DNA from: Sulfurimicrobium sp031426915
Lineage (GTDB): Bacteria; Pseudomonadota; Gammaproteobacteria; Burkholderiales; Sulfuricellaceae
Assembly (NCBI GenBank): GCA_031426915.1
Contig: JASJPB010000011.1
Coordinates: 27,873-91,872 of the forward strand
DNA length: 64,000 nucleotides
Direction of reading: 5' to 3'
Below, piece after piece: positions 51,601-59,892 of the stretch; position 1 is the stretch's first letter, and every line of letters begins with the position of its first letter. The notes beneath the pieces were generated by a model. It was not told the DNA's origin, ran no database searches, and was given only the letters and a program-made list of their open reading frames with translations. The translations under genes were made by a program, and so were the position numbers.

Positions 51601-52100
51601 TCCACCAGCCCGCCGCGCACCGAATACTCGCCCGGCGAAAGCACCTGGGTGACATGGGTGTAACCCGCCAGGGTAAGTTGCTGGCGCAGACCATCCAGAT
51701 CCAGCCTGGTGCCCTGCTTGAGGAAAAAGGTATGGGCGGCGAGGAATTCGCGCGGCGGCAGGCGGTATAGCGCGGTGGTCACCGGAATGATGAGCACATC
51801 GCACTGGTCGTGAGAAATCTGGTACAGCGTGGCGAGGCGCTCGGAAACCAGGTCCTGGTGGGGCGAAAACTGGTCGTAGGGCAGGGTTTCCCAGTCCGGC
51901 AGCAGATGGACGGCAAGCTGCGGGGCGAAAAAAGGAATTTCGTCGCGCAGACGCTGCGCTTGCCAGGCCGTTTCGGTAAGGATGACCAGTGGCCTGGCTT
52001 TGCTTGCCAACTGGGCCAGGGCCAGCGCATCGCTGGAGCCGTGCAGGCCGGTGTAACGGGTGCGTTGGCCGGGAGGAGGTAAAGGCTGATCGAAAAGCAT
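48681..52100 (-). CDS. mfd: Transcription-repair coupling factor Mfd
   Basis: 1139 residues, normal size. UvrB-like N-terminal module, CarD-like RNA polymerase-interacting domain (about 470-560; LKVGDPVVHEQHGIGRYLGL), RecG-type translocase with Walker A GDVGFGKTEVA (about 622) and DEEH (about 723), then the TRG motif region (RGRVGRSHHQAYAYLLTP) and the C-terminal autoinhibitory domain. It removes stalled RNA polymerase and recruits UvrA. The start lacks a strong ribosome site; a palindromic repeat lies just upstream. Confidence 0.97.
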   Translation of the reverse strand: MLFDQPLPPPGQRTRYTGLHGSSDALALAQLASKARPLVILTETAWQAQRLRDEIPFFAPQLAVHLLPDWETLPYDQFSPHQDLVSERLATLYQISHDQCDVLIIPVTTALYRLPPREFLAAHTFFLKQGTRLDLDGLRQQLTLAGYTHVTQVLSPGEYSVRGGLVDLFPMGSAVPYRLDLFDQEIESIRTFDVDTQRSIYPVKDVRLLPAREFPLDEAGISLFRQNFREKFEGDPSKSQLYKDVSNGLAPLGIEYYLPLFFEHTATLLDYLPSDAMLCLHQDLEGAAQQFWLDTRSRYRLLGGDRNRPLLPPEELFLAVDAFFAAIRPFPRLEIRSDVDPQALTAPVPPVQVDRRAESPVEKLNRFVNGFDGRVLLVAESLGRRETMAQYLAEHGLKPAMCEDFAQFESSAERFMLGAGLLSTGFLLTQPPSHFALITETELYATQVRQSRLRETARKSNVENMLRDLSELKVGDPVVHEQHGIGRYLGLLNLDLGEGETEFLHLEYAGGDKLYVPVSNLHVISRYSGATPESAPLHRLGSGQWEKAKKKALQQARDTAAELLNLYAQRAARSGHSFKLDPHDYEAFSGGFDFEETPDQAAAIQAVIGDMVSGRPMDRLVCGDVGFGKTEVAMRAAFVAVSDGKQVAILVPTTLLAEQHFNNFSDRFADWPVKVAELSRFRSAKEQTLALKGMAMGEIDIIIGTHKLIQKDVKFKNLGLVIVDEEHRFGVRQKEQLKALRAEVDVLTLTATPIPRTLSLSLEGLRDFSVIATAPQKRLAIKTFVAPSSDGLIREAVLRELKRGGQVYFLHNEVETILNVQEKLAKLLPEARIGVAHGQLRERELEHIMRDFYQQRFNVLLCTTIIETGIDIPTANTIIMNRADKFGLAQLHQLRGRVGRSHHQAYAYLLTPGEEAALTPQAKKRLDAIQMMEELGAGFYLSMHDLEIRGAGEILGEGQSGEMQEIGFSLYADMLNQAVKALKEGKEPDLAQPLSITTEINLHTPALLPKEYCGDINQRLTLYKRLANCEDLDELDTLHEELIDRFGLLPPPATTLLDSHRLRILAKPLGIVKIDANNETVTVQFVPNPPIDPLKIIQFIQKQPGCKLAGPDRLKISREMPETRNRVDQILALIKKLEA

Positions 52101-52123
52101 GGGGAGAGGCGTGGTTCTGTGTT

Positions 52124-52192
52124 GTAGGTTGGCGCTGAGGCCGCGGACCGAAGCCCAACGAGAAATGTTGGGCTTCGTTTAGCTTAACCTAC
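52124..52192. repeat. REP-like palindromic element
   Basis: An inner perfect 11-bp stem CGAAGCCCAAC (52149-52159) / GTTGGGCTTCG (52167-52177) with loop GAGAAAT is framed by GTAGGTT (52124-52130) and AACCTAC (52186-52192), also inverted. Such nested palindromes are common intergenic repeats in beta- and gammaproteobacteria. It lies between mfd and the CHCC zinc-finger gene. Confidence 0.6.
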
Positions 52193-52206
52193 TGGAGAAG
52201 TGAATC

Positions 52207-52413
52207 TCAGTGGTGCCCGTGAACCGGCCCACCCTTGAGTTTATACAGCGTGCCGCAATAGGGGCACAATGCCTCGCCCTTCTCCTCCAGCGGTAGATAC
52301 ACCCGCGGGTGGGAGTTCCACAACTGCATTCCCGGGGTGGGGCAATGCAGCGGCAGGTCGTCGCTGCTCACCTCGATGTAGCGTTGGGTGTTATCTGCCA
52401 GATTGCTTTGCAT
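52207..52413 (-). CDS. CHCC zinc-finger domain protein
   Basis: 68 residues from the ATG at 52413, which has GGGAGG 5-10 bases upstream; the longer open frame to 52605 is a shadow of ilvE. The zinc ligands fit the zf-CHCC pattern: LPLHCPTPG, NSHPRVYLPL and ALCPYCGTLYKL (Cys, His, Cys, Cys), as in the NDUFS6-like family. Small zinc-binding protein of unknown function, found next to ilvE in many betaproteobacteria. It starts 11 bp after ilvE. Confidence 0.9.
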   Translation of the reverse strand: MQSNLADNTQRYIEVSSDDLPLHCPTPGMQLWNSHPRVYLPLEEKGEALCPYCGTLYKLKGGPVHGHH

Positions 52414-52424
52414 GGAACCTCCCT

Positions 52425-53345
52425 TTAAACCAGTGTGAGCCAGTCCGCGTGTTGTGTCGTCTTGCCGGTCACGCAGTCGAAATACATGCTTTGCAGCCGG
52501 GTGGTGATCGGGCCGCGGTCGCCGTTGCCGATGGCGCGGTTGTCCAGTTCGCGGATCGGCGTTACTTCCGCCGCGGTGCCGGTGAAGAATGCTTCGTCGG
52601 CGCAATAGACTTCGTCCCGGGTGATGCGCTTTTCGATCACCGGCACGCCGATCTCGGCCGCGAGCTGGATGATGGTGTCGCGCGTGATGCCTTCCAGCGC
52701 GCTGGTCAGGTCGGGGGTGTAGAGCTTGCCGTTCCTGACGATGAAAATGTTCTCGCCCGAGCCTTCCGCCACGAAGCCGTCCACGTCCAGCAACAGCGCT
52801 TCCTGGTAGCCGTCGTGCTCGGCCTCGCGGTGGGCCATGATGGAGTTCATGTAGTTACCATTAGCTTTTGCCTTGCACATGGTGATGTTGACATGGTGCC
52901 GGGAAAAGGACGAAGTCTTGACCCGGATGCCGTGCTCCAGCGCCTCGGCACCCAGGTAGGCGCCCCACGGCCAGGCGGCCACGATCATATGGGTGCTCAA
53001 GGTCTTGGCCGAAATGCCCATGGCTTCCGCGCCGTAGAACGCCATCGGGCGCAGGTAGCCGGATTCCAGATTGTTCATGCGCACCGCGTCGCGCTGCGCC
53101 TGGCTGATGGTTTCCTTGTCGAAGGGCATCTTCATGCCAAGGATGTGCGCCGAGCGGAACAGCCGGTCGGTGTGCTCCTGCAGGCGGAAAATCGCCGTGC
53201 CGCGTTCGGTCTTGTAGGCGCGCACGCCCTCGAATACGCCCATGCCGTAATGCAGGGTGTGGGTCAGGACATGGGTGGTGGCATCGCGCCAGTTCACCAT
53301 CTTGCCGTCGTACCAGATCAGGCCGTCGCGGTCGGACATAGACAT
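52425..53345 (-). CDS. ilvE: Branched-chain amino acid aminotransferase
   Basis: 306 residues of fold-type IV PLP enzymes. N-terminal MSMSDRDGLIWYDGKMVNWRDATTHVLTHTLHYGMGVFEGVRAY; the PLP Lys in CKAKANGNYMNSIMA (about residue 160); EGSGENIFIV and the terminal phosphate-binding FTGTAAEVTPIREL. It makes or degrades Val, Leu and Ile by transamination with glutamate. GGAGAAACACG precedes the start. Confidence 0.96.
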   Translation of the reverse strand: MSMSDRDGLIWYDGKMVNWRDATTHVLTHTLHYGMGVFEGVRAYKTERGTAIFRLQEHTDRLFRSAHILGMKMPFDKETISQAQRDAVRMNNLESGYLRPMAFYGAEAMGISAKTLSTHMIVAAWPWGAYLGAEALEHGIRVKTSSFSRHHVNITMCKAKANGNYMNSIMAHREAEHDGYQEALLLDVDGFVAEGSGENIFIVRNGKLYTPDLTSALEGITRDTIIQLAAEIGVPVIEKRITRDEVYCADEAFFTGTAAEVTPIRELDNRAIGNGDRGPITTRLQSMYFDCVTGKTTQHADWLTLV

Positions 53346-53465
53346 CGTGTTTCTCCGGAAAATGCTTTAGTAAAGGTCGAAATTGTAGCTCAATTTTGCC
53401 CTCTTGAGGAACGCGCACCGGTGCTGTTGCCCTGCATTCCATTTGTCGCTACGCTTCTGCTCCAT

Positions 53466-55310
53466 ATGACACGTTTATACGCCTACCCTCTGCTGCTACT
53501 TGTGCTGATAACGGTGGGAGCTGTTTTTGCCGAGTTTTCCGCCTTGCATTTGCTGCTGCCGCTGGAAAATCGGGTATCGGATTTCTTTGTTCGAACCCAG
53601 GCTCAGAAGCTGTTTGCCGACCCAGATATTGTGATCGTGGACATCGACGAGAAGAGCCTGGCTGTGATGGCAAAGGAAGCGGGTAGCTGGCCTTGGCCGC
53701 GTTCCGTGCATGGCGAACTGGTCGCGGCGCTCGAACAGCAGCGGCCGCGCGCCATCGTGTTTGATATCCAGTTTGCCGATCCGGATATTTACCGTACGGA
53801 AAGCGATGCTTTTTTCAACGAAGCTATCGCGCCGCACCGCAATATCTACTTTCCGATGATACGGCTGGACCCCGCCGGTGATACCAAGGGTTTGCCGATG
53901 AAGGATTACGCCGAGTTGCTGGGTATCGTGCCAGGCCCGCAGGCGAAGCCGGATGCGAACATCTCGCTCTCGGGGTCGGGCGCGATTGACTCCGCCAACT
54001 GGCGCCTGGGTGTGATAAATTTCAGGGAGGACGCAAGCGATGGGATCGGGCGCTCCTATTATGTCGATCTGAGTGCTTACGGCTGGCGCATTCCCTCTCT
54101 GCCGGCAAAAGTGGCGCGTGACCTGGGTTACGCGGTGCCGGATGCGGGTAGCATCATTCTCGGCTGGCGTGGCGGCGAATTTTCCCATCCGCATGTTTCC
54201 TACTCCGACCTGTATCTGGATGCCAACCGCAAATCCCCCCTGCGCCCGCGCAACGAGTTTCAGGACAAGATCGTCATCATCGGCGCGACGGCGCCCGGTT
54301 TGCACGATATCCGTTCCACCCCCATCAGCAGCCGCCATCAGGCGGTGGAGATTCTGGCTACCGCGCTGGATAACCTGAAAAATGGAGGGTATTTCCATGC
54401 GGCCCCATTCGCTTTCGCGCCCGGGCTTGCGCTGCTCCTGCTGGCCGCGCTGTATGGGGCTTTCTCCAGATACAGCCATCATACTTTGGGCATCGGCTTG
54501 GCCCTGTCGGCCGTGACGCTGGTCCTGTTCGGGGCGGGCTATTTCGCGGTGAGCCGGAACTGGTTGCTGCCGGTGCTTTCGCCGCTGCTGTTCAGCTGGA
54601 CTTTCTATTTTTCCGCCGCGCTGCACGAATACCTGCAGGAGCGCCGGGCGCGCGAAAAAGCGGTGCAGACCTTTAACCGCTTTCTTGATCCGCGAGTGGT
54701 GGCCGAACTGGTGGAGCAAGGTAAGAACGTGCAAGACCTGAGCGGCCAGAACCAGGTGTTGAGCGTGCTTTTTTCCGATGTGCGCAATTTCACCACCTAT
54801 TCCGAGCAGCACAGTGCGGCGCAAGTGGTGGACCTTCTCAACCGTTATTTCAGCATGCAGGTGGAAGTGATCTTCCGCCACGGCGGCACGCTGGACAAAT
54901 TCATCGGCGATGCCATCATGGCGTTCTGGGGCGCGCCCACGGCCGACTCTGAGCACGCAACTCACGCTGTCGAGGCGGCGCTGGAAATGGCGCAAAAACT
55001 GGAGGAGTTCAAGCGCGAACTGGGTGTGGAAGGCGCGGCGTTCGATGTAGGCATCGGCATCCACAGCGGTCCGGCCGTGGTCGGTTTCATCGGCTCGGAG
55101 CGGCGTCAGGACTACACTGCCATCGGTGACACGGTCAACCTTTCCAGCCGTATAGAAGGGCTGACCAAGGGGGTGGCGCGGATTCTGGTGTCGGCGGATA
55201 CCAAGGCCCTGTGCGCGGATAAGTTTGACTTTATCGAGCACGGCTTTTATAAAGTAAAAGGACGCACACAGGAAGTCCAGTTGTTCGAGCCACGGAGGAA
55301 ACAGACATGA
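53466..55310 (+). CDS. CHASE2-domain adenylate cyclase
   Basis: 614 residues from the ATG at 53466; a longer frame upstream is antisense to ilvE and spurious. One N-terminal membrane helix, an extracytoplasmic CHASE2 domain (about 30-300; DPDIVIVDIDEKSL, RAIVFDIQFAD, IVIIGATAPGLHDIRSTP), three membrane helices (about 310-395) and a class III cyclase domain. All catalytic residues are visible: metal Asp in FSDVRNFT (about 437) and FIGDAIMAFWG (about 480), adenine-specifying Lys in LDKFIGD and Asp in QDYTAIGDTVNLSSR (about 548). The Lys/Asp pair predicts cAMP as product. Its stop overlaps the SH3 gene start by 4 bp. Confidence 0.94.
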   Translation: MTRLYAYPLLLLVLITVGAVFAEFSALHLLLPLENRVSDFFVRTQAQKLFADPDIVIVDIDEKSLAVMAKEAGSWPWPRSVHGELVAALEQQRPRAIVFDIQFADPDIYRTESDAFFNEAIAPHRNIYFPMIRLDPAGDTKGLPMKDYAELLGIVPGPQAKPDANISLSGSGAIDSANWRLGVINFREDASDGIGRSYYVDLSAYGWRIPSLPAKVARDLGYAVPDAGSIILGWRGGEFSHPHVSYSDLYLDANRKSPLRPRNEFQDKIVIIGATAPGLHDIRSTPISSRHQAVEILATALDNLKNGGYFHAAPFAFAPGLALLLLAALYGAFSRYSHHTLGIGLALSAVTLVLFGAGYFAVSRNWLLPVLSPLLFSWTFYFSAALHEYLQERRAREKAVQTFNRFLDPRVVAELVEQGKNVQDLSGQNQVLSVLFSDVRNFTTYSEQHSAAQVVDLLNRYFSMQVEVIFRHGGTLDKFIGDAIMAFWGAPTADSEHATHAVEAALEMAQKLEEFKRELGVEGAAFDVGIGIHSGPAVVGFIGSERRQDYTAIGDTVNLSSRIEGLTKGVARILVSADTKALCADKFDFIEHGFYKVKGRTQEVQLFEPRRKQT

Positions 55311-55858
55311 GGTTTTTCGCCACCACGGCATGCGCCGCGCTCGCCCTGACATGCAGCCTGCATGCACTGGCCGAGACCGCCATTACCATCAAGGAAACCG
55401 AACTCAAAAAGGAAGCAGCAATCGATTCTCCGACCATTGCTACCTTGCCGGGCAAAAGCCAGGTCGAGGTGCTCAAACGCCAAGGTGGCTGGACTCAGAT
55501 CAAGCCTGGCTCGGAGCCGCAGGGCTGGGTCAAGATGTTCAACCTGAAATTCGGCGATGGTTCGGCGAAGAGCGAAGGCGGCGGCGGACTGGGTTCGCTG
55601 TTCAACGTGGCCCGCACCGGCAGCAGCGGTACCACCGTGACCACCGGGGTGAAGGGGCTGGATATCACCAAGGACACGCTCCAGAGCGCCAGTCCAGACA
55701 TGAATGAACTCAAGCGCATGCACGGCTACAGCGTGAGCAAGGCAGATGCGCTCAAGCTGGCCAGCAGCGGCAATCTCCGGAAGCAATCCGTGGAATACCT
55801 GGGCGCAGTTTCAAGCCGCTCTTCCGAGAGTAAGCCCACTTCGTGGGGAGATAACTGA
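55307..55858 (+). CDS. Periplasmic bacterial SH3-domain protein
   Basis: 183 residues. Signal peptide (MRFFATTACAALALTCSLHALA), then an SH3b-like domain (about 25-85; KKEAAIDSPTIATLPGKSQVEVLKRQGGWTQIKPG...GWVKMFNLKFG) that may bind cell wall or a ligand. The rest is Gly/Ser-rich and then helical with no known motif. It overlaps the cyclase (ATGA) and the protease gene (TGATG), so the genes are translationally coupled. Confidence 0.85.
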   Translation: MRFFATTACAALALTCSLHALAETAITIKETELKKEAAIDSPTIATLPGKSQVEVLKRQGGWTQIKPGSEPQGWVKMFNLKFGDGSAKSEGGGGLGSLFNVARTGSSGTTVTTGVKGLDITKDTLQSASPDMNELKRMHGYSVSKADALKLASSGNLRKQSVEYLGAVSSRSSESKPTSWGDN

Positions 55859-56727
55859 TGCGCAATCTACCTAAAAAAATTCTGACACTGGTATTTGGGG
55901 CCATGCTGACGTCTCATGCATGGGCATTCGGCGGCTTCAATCTGGATCTTGGCAAGGTGATCAGCGCCGGGAAAAATCTGACTGAAGCGTCCAAGGATAT
56001 CAGCGAGCCAGAGGAAATCGCCATCGGAGAAGGCATGGCTTCGGTGCTGCTGGGTGCCGCGCCCCTGGTTAAAAATGATGCGTTGCAGAAATACGTCAAC
56101 CAGGTGGGGCGATATCTGACCTTGCAGACCGAGCGCCCCGATCTGCCCTGGCATTTCGGCGTGCTGGATTCCAACAGCATCAATGCCTTCGCCACACCTG
56201 GCGGACATATTGTGGTGACCCAGGGGCTGCTGAGGAAAATGCGTAACGAGGCGGAACTGGCCGGGGTATTGGCGCATGAAATTGCCCATGTGCTGCGCAA
56301 ACACCATCTCGTGGCCATGAAAAAAGCGGGCGGGATGGGATTTCTGGCCGATGTGGCGAGCATTGCGGTGGATCAGAAAGGGGGAGGGGGTTATCTCGGC
56401 AAGGAGTTGAGCAAAAACATGATCAGTGGCATGAAGGAAGTCCTGGTACGCGGTTTGGACAAGGATGACGAATATGAGGCTGATCGCATGGGCGTGGTGA
56501 TAGCGACGCGTGCGGGTTACGACTCTTACGGTTTGCCTGCCGTGTTGCAGACGCTGGAGGGGGTTTCCGGAAATAGCGATGTGGCCTTGCTGTTCTCCAC
56601 CCATCCCGCGCCAGCCAGTCGTTTGGAGACCCTTTCCGGTCTGATGCAGAACAAGCTCGATCACTATCAGGGGCAAAGCGTGAGTGACCGCTTCCGTCGC
56701 CTGGTTCCAGGTGGCGGCAAAAACTGA
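55858..56727 (+). CDS. M48 family zinc metalloprotease
   Basis: 289 residues. N-terminal signal (MRNLPKKILTLVFGAMLTSHAWA); the zinc-binding HEIAH lies at about 140-145 in LAGVLAHEIAHVLRKHH. The third ligand Glu is in DDEYEADRMGVVIATRAGY, and STHPAPASRLETL completes the family fold. A periplasmic Ste24/BepA-LoiP-like protease probably involved in envelope protein quality control. One-base stop-start overlaps with both neighbours. Confidence 0.93.
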   Translation: MRNLPKKILTLVFGAMLTSHAWAFGGFNLDLGKVISAGKNLTEASKDISEPEEIAIGEGMASVLLGAAPLVKNDALQKYVNQVGRYLTLQTERPDLPWHFGVLDSNSINAFATPGGHIVVTQGLLRKMRNEAELAGVLAHEIAHVLRKHHLVAMKKAGGMGFLADVASIAVDQKGGGGYLGKELSKNMISGMKEVLVRGLDKDDEYEADRMGVVIATRAGYDSYGLPAVLQTLEGVSGNSDVALLFSTHPAPASRLETLSGLMQNKLDHYQGQSVSDRFRRLVPGGGKN

Positions 56728-57491
56728 TGAAGCTGCGCGTACTGGGATGCAGCGGAGGTATAGGCCAGGGACTGCGCACCACCTCCATGCTGCTGGATGA
56801 TGACATCCTGATCGATTCCGGTACCGGCGTGGGGGATCTGACGCTGGACGAGATGCGCCGGATTGACCATGCTTTCCTTACCCATTCCCATCTCGACCAT
56901 GTTGCCTGCATTCCCTTCCTGCTTGATACTGTTGGCAGTTCGCGGCATAAACCTCTAACTGTCCACGCCCTGGAAGAAACCATAGCCGTGTTGCGGGAGC
57001 ATTTGTTTAACTGGAAACTGTGGCCGGATTTTACCCAGATACCAAATCCCGACCAACCGTTTTTACGCTTCGAGCCAATCAAACTGGCGCAAACCGTCGA
57101 GCTTGAAGGACGCAAAATCACTGCATTGCCAGCGCGTCACGTCGTTCCTGCAGTGGGGTATCTGCTCGATAGCGGCCAGGCTAGCCTCGCTTTCAGCGGC
57201 GACACGATGGACTGCCAGGCATTCTGGGATGCGCTCAACAAGATTGAAAATTTGCGTTATTTATTGATTGAGACTACTTTTTCCAATGAGGAAAACGGTA
57301 TCGCTTTTGCTTCCAAACATTACTTTCCCCGCCTTTTCGCCGAGCAGATATCGAAGTTGAAGCAGGGTGCGGAAATTTTCATTACCCATCTGAGCCCCGG
57401 TGAGCAGGAACGGATCATGGACGAAGTTTTTGCAGCAGTACGCGGGTTGACCCCAAAAATGCTGGGTCATGGGCAAGTGTTCGATTTTTGA
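56727..57491 (+). CDS. Class II 3',5'-cyclic-nucleotide phosphodiesterase (metallo-beta-lactamase fold)
   Basis: 254 residues. An N-terminal LGCSGGIG...TSMLLDDDILIDSGTG and the metal-binding HSHLDHV (about 51-57) are typical. Further ligands are in ALPARHVVPAVGYLL, SFSGDTMDC and ITHLSPG. The pattern matches the PDEase_II family, which hydrolyses cAMP. It lies in the same tight operon as the adenylate cyclase, consistent with turnover of the same signal. A generic MBL hydrolase is the alternative. Confidence 0.82.
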   Translation: MKLRVLGCSGGIGQGLRTTSMLLDDDILIDSGTGVGDLTLDEMRRIDHAFLTHSHLDHVACIPFLLDTVGSSRHKPLTVHALEETIAVLREHLFNWKLWPDFTQIPNPDQPFLRFEPIKLAQTVELEGRKITALPARHVVPAVGYLLDSGQASLAFSGDTMDCQAFWDALNKIENLRYLLIETTFSNEENGIAFASKHYFPRLFAEQISKLKQGAEIFITHLSPGEQERIMDEVFAAVRGLTPKMLGHGQVFDF

Positions 57492-57517
57492 ATAACTAAA
57501 TGTAATGGGCTTTTAAC

Positions 57518-59872
57518 GTGAACACTCAAGCAAGCAAGGCGGCGAACGTTACGGAATTGAGCGGCCAACTGGTTTTTTCGCGCAAGCTGCAATCCGTCAC
57601 CAACAAGATCCATGCCACCCAGAATATCGACGAAATCATGCTTCAGCTCTCCAGCGACATCTGCTCGCTGTTTGAGGCTGACCGACTGACCATCTACAAC
57701 ATGGGTGAGGATAAAGCCTCCATTGCCACCAAGATCAAGACCGGCCTGGGCGCATTCAAGGATTTCAAGCTGCCCATTTCGGCCCAGAGCGTGGCAGGTT
57801 ATGTCGCGCTGAACAAAGTGATCGTCAATATCAACGATGTTTACGATGATGAGGAACTGAAAAAATACAACCCCACCATCACTTTTCTCAAGGATATCGA
57901 TCGCAAGACCGGCTATCGCACCAAGCAGATGCTGGTGTCTCCGATCATCGATGTCGAAAGCGGAGAGATGCTGGGTGTCATTCAACTGATCAATTCTCTT
58001 TCCGGCATGCCTTTTTCGAGCGCCGCCGAGGAAGGCTTGGCGGAACTGGCCAAGACACTGGCCATCGCTTTCAAACAGCGTCAACGTATCCGCACCAAAT
58101 TCGATTACCTGATCCTGAACGGCATCTTGTCTGCTCCGGAAATCGAGCTGGCGACACGATCCGCCGCCAGGAAAAACAAGGACGTGGAAGAGATACTGAT
58201 AGATGAATTCCAGCTCAAGGTGGATGACTTGGGGCAATCGCTGGCCGATTTTTTCCATATTCCCTACGAGCCATTCCGCTCGGACCGCATCAAGTCTGAC
58301 GATCTGCTGAAAAATCTCAAACGCGAATATGTCGAAGGCAACGGTTGGCTGCCGATAGAGGATACTCCTGAGGGCCTGTTGGTGATCACTCCGGAGCCTG
58401 ACCGGGTGATGGGGTCGAGAGTCGCGTCAAATATTTTTCCCAAGCACAAACTGGTTTACAAGGTCTGTACCCGGCGCGAATTCGCAAAAACGCTGGACTT
58501 GTTTTATGGCGCAGAAGGAAATCAGGGTTCGATTGACGACTTATTGTCGAATCTTCAGGATGAAACGGCGGAGGAGGGGATCTCCAGTGCCGACGAAATG
58601 TCTGCCGCTGCCGACAACGAATTGGTGAAACTGGTCAACAAGATCATCGTGGATGCCTACCATCAGGGTGCTTCAGATATCCATATCGAGCCATACCCGG
58701 GCAAGAACAAGACCATAGTTCGCTTCCGCCGCGACGGTACGCTGTTCCCCTATATCGAGATCCCGGCCAGCCACCGCTCGGCCTTGCTGGCACGCCTTAA
58801 AATCATGTGCGACCTGGATATTTCCGAAAAACGGAAGCCCCAGGACGGCAAGATCATGTTCAAGAAGTACGGCCCTCTCGACATCGAGTTGCGCGTGGCC
58901 ACCATTCCCACTTCCGGCGGCATGGAAGACGTGGTGATGCGTATTCTCGCGGCGGGGAAACCCATCCCGGTGGAGAGCCTGGGTTTGAGCCGCCGCAATC
59001 TCGAAAATCTGAAAGGTGTGGTCAGCAAGCCGTATGGATTGTTTCTGGTGTGCGGTCCTACCGGCTCCGGTAAAACTACTACGCTGCACTCGGTGCTGGG
59101 TTACATCAATACCCCGGAAACCAAAATCTGGACGGCGGAAGACCCGGTGGAAATTACCCAGAAGGGCTTGCGTCAGGTTCAGGTCACACCCAAGACCGGC
59201 TTGACCTTTGCGGTGGCGATGCGGGCCTTTCTGCGCGCCGATCCTGACGTGGTGATGGTGGGCGAGATGCGCGACAAGGAAACGGTTGCCACGGGGATCG
59301 AGGCCTCGCTTACCGGTCACCTGGTTTTATCCACGCTGCACACCAACAGCGCGCCGGAGAGTATCGTGCGTTTGCTGGATATGGGTATGGATCCGTTCAA
59401 CTTTGCCGATGCCCTGCTCGGCATTCTGGCTCAGCGCCTTGGTAAACGTCTGTGCACCAAGTGCAAGAAGCCCTATATGCCCTCGCAGGACGAGATCGAA
59501 TCACTGCTCTCGGAGTACAGCGGCGAGCTGCAAAATACACCCGAGTGGATCGAGAATACCGATGCGGCACGAGATGCTTTGCGTCAGGAATGGATAAAAT
59601 CCTTTGCCAACGCCAAGGGTGAGTTCACGCTCTACCACGCAACGGGTTGCGATGAATGCAATAAATCCGGCTACAAGGGCCGGGTCGGATTGCACGAGCT
59701 TCTGGTGGGCAGCGATGCAGTCAAGAAGAATATCCAGGAGCATGCCCGTGTTGCGGAAATGACAGTTACCGCGTTGTCCGAGGGCATGCGGACACTGCGC
59801 CAGGATGGCATCGAAAAGGTATTGCAGGGTATTACCGACATGAAGCAGGTGCGCTCGGTCTGCATCAAATAA
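57518..59872 (+). CDS. GAF-domain GspE/PilB-family ATPase
   Basis: 784 residues from a GTG. An N-terminal GAF domain (about 15-190; LQLSSDICSLFEADRLTIYNMGEDKAS, KQMLVSPIIDVESGEMLGVIQLINSL) is fused to a GspE/PilB-like ATPase: N-terminal helical/MshEN-like region, then Walker A GPTGSGKTTT (about 515), Asp box/Walker B DVVMVGEMRDKET (about 580), His box LSTLHTNSA and a four-Cys zinc site (CTKCKK about 646; CDECNK about 711). These ATPases drive pilus or type II secretion. No other pilus or secretion genes adjoin it. The GAF domain may couple it to cyclic nucleotides or another ligand. Confidence 0.93.
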   Translation: MNTQASKAANVTELSGQLVFSRKLQSVTNKIHATQNIDEIMLQLSSDICSLFEADRLTIYNMGEDKASIATKIKTGLGAFKDFKLPISAQSVAGYVALNKVIVNINDVYDDEELKKYNPTITFLKDIDRKTGYRTKQMLVSPIIDVESGEMLGVIQLINSLSGMPFSSAAEEGLAELAKTLAIAFKQRQRIRTKFDYLILNGILSAPEIELATRSAARKNKDVEEILIDEFQLKVDDLGQSLADFFHIPYEPFRSDRIKSDDLLKNLKREYVEGNGWLPIEDTPEGLLVITPEPDRVMGSRVASNIFPKHKLVYKVCTRREFAKTLDLFYGAEGNQGSIDDLLSNLQDETAEEGISSADEMSAAADNELVKLVNKIIVDAYHQGASDIHIEPYPGKNKTIVRFRRDGTLFPYIEIPASHRSALLARLKIMCDLDISEKRKPQDGKIMFKKYGPLDIELRVATIPTSGGMEDVVMRILAAGKPIPVESLGLSRRNLENLKGVVSKPYGLFLVCGPTGSGKTTTLHSVLGYINTPETKIWTAEDPVEITQKGLRQVQVTPKTGLTFAVAMRAFLRADPDVVMVGEMRDKETVATGIEASLTGHLVLSTLHTNSAPESIVRLLDMGMDPFNFADALLGILAQRLGKRLCTKCKKPYMPSQDEIESLLSEYSGELQNTPEWIENTDAARDALRQEWIKSFANAKGEFTLYHATGCDECNKSGYKGRVGLHELLVGSDAVKKNIQEHARVAEMTVTALSEGMRTLRQDGIEKVLQGITDMKQVRSVCIK

Positions 59873-59892
59873 ATGCGAAGCGGGAGGCCGTC

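Noticed and set aside
52269..53465. Upstream extension of the adenylate cyclase reading frame by about 400 codons
   Set aside because: The extension is antisense to ilvE and the CHCC gene and shows no domain. The ATG at 53466 starts directly at the membrane helix and CHASE2 domain.
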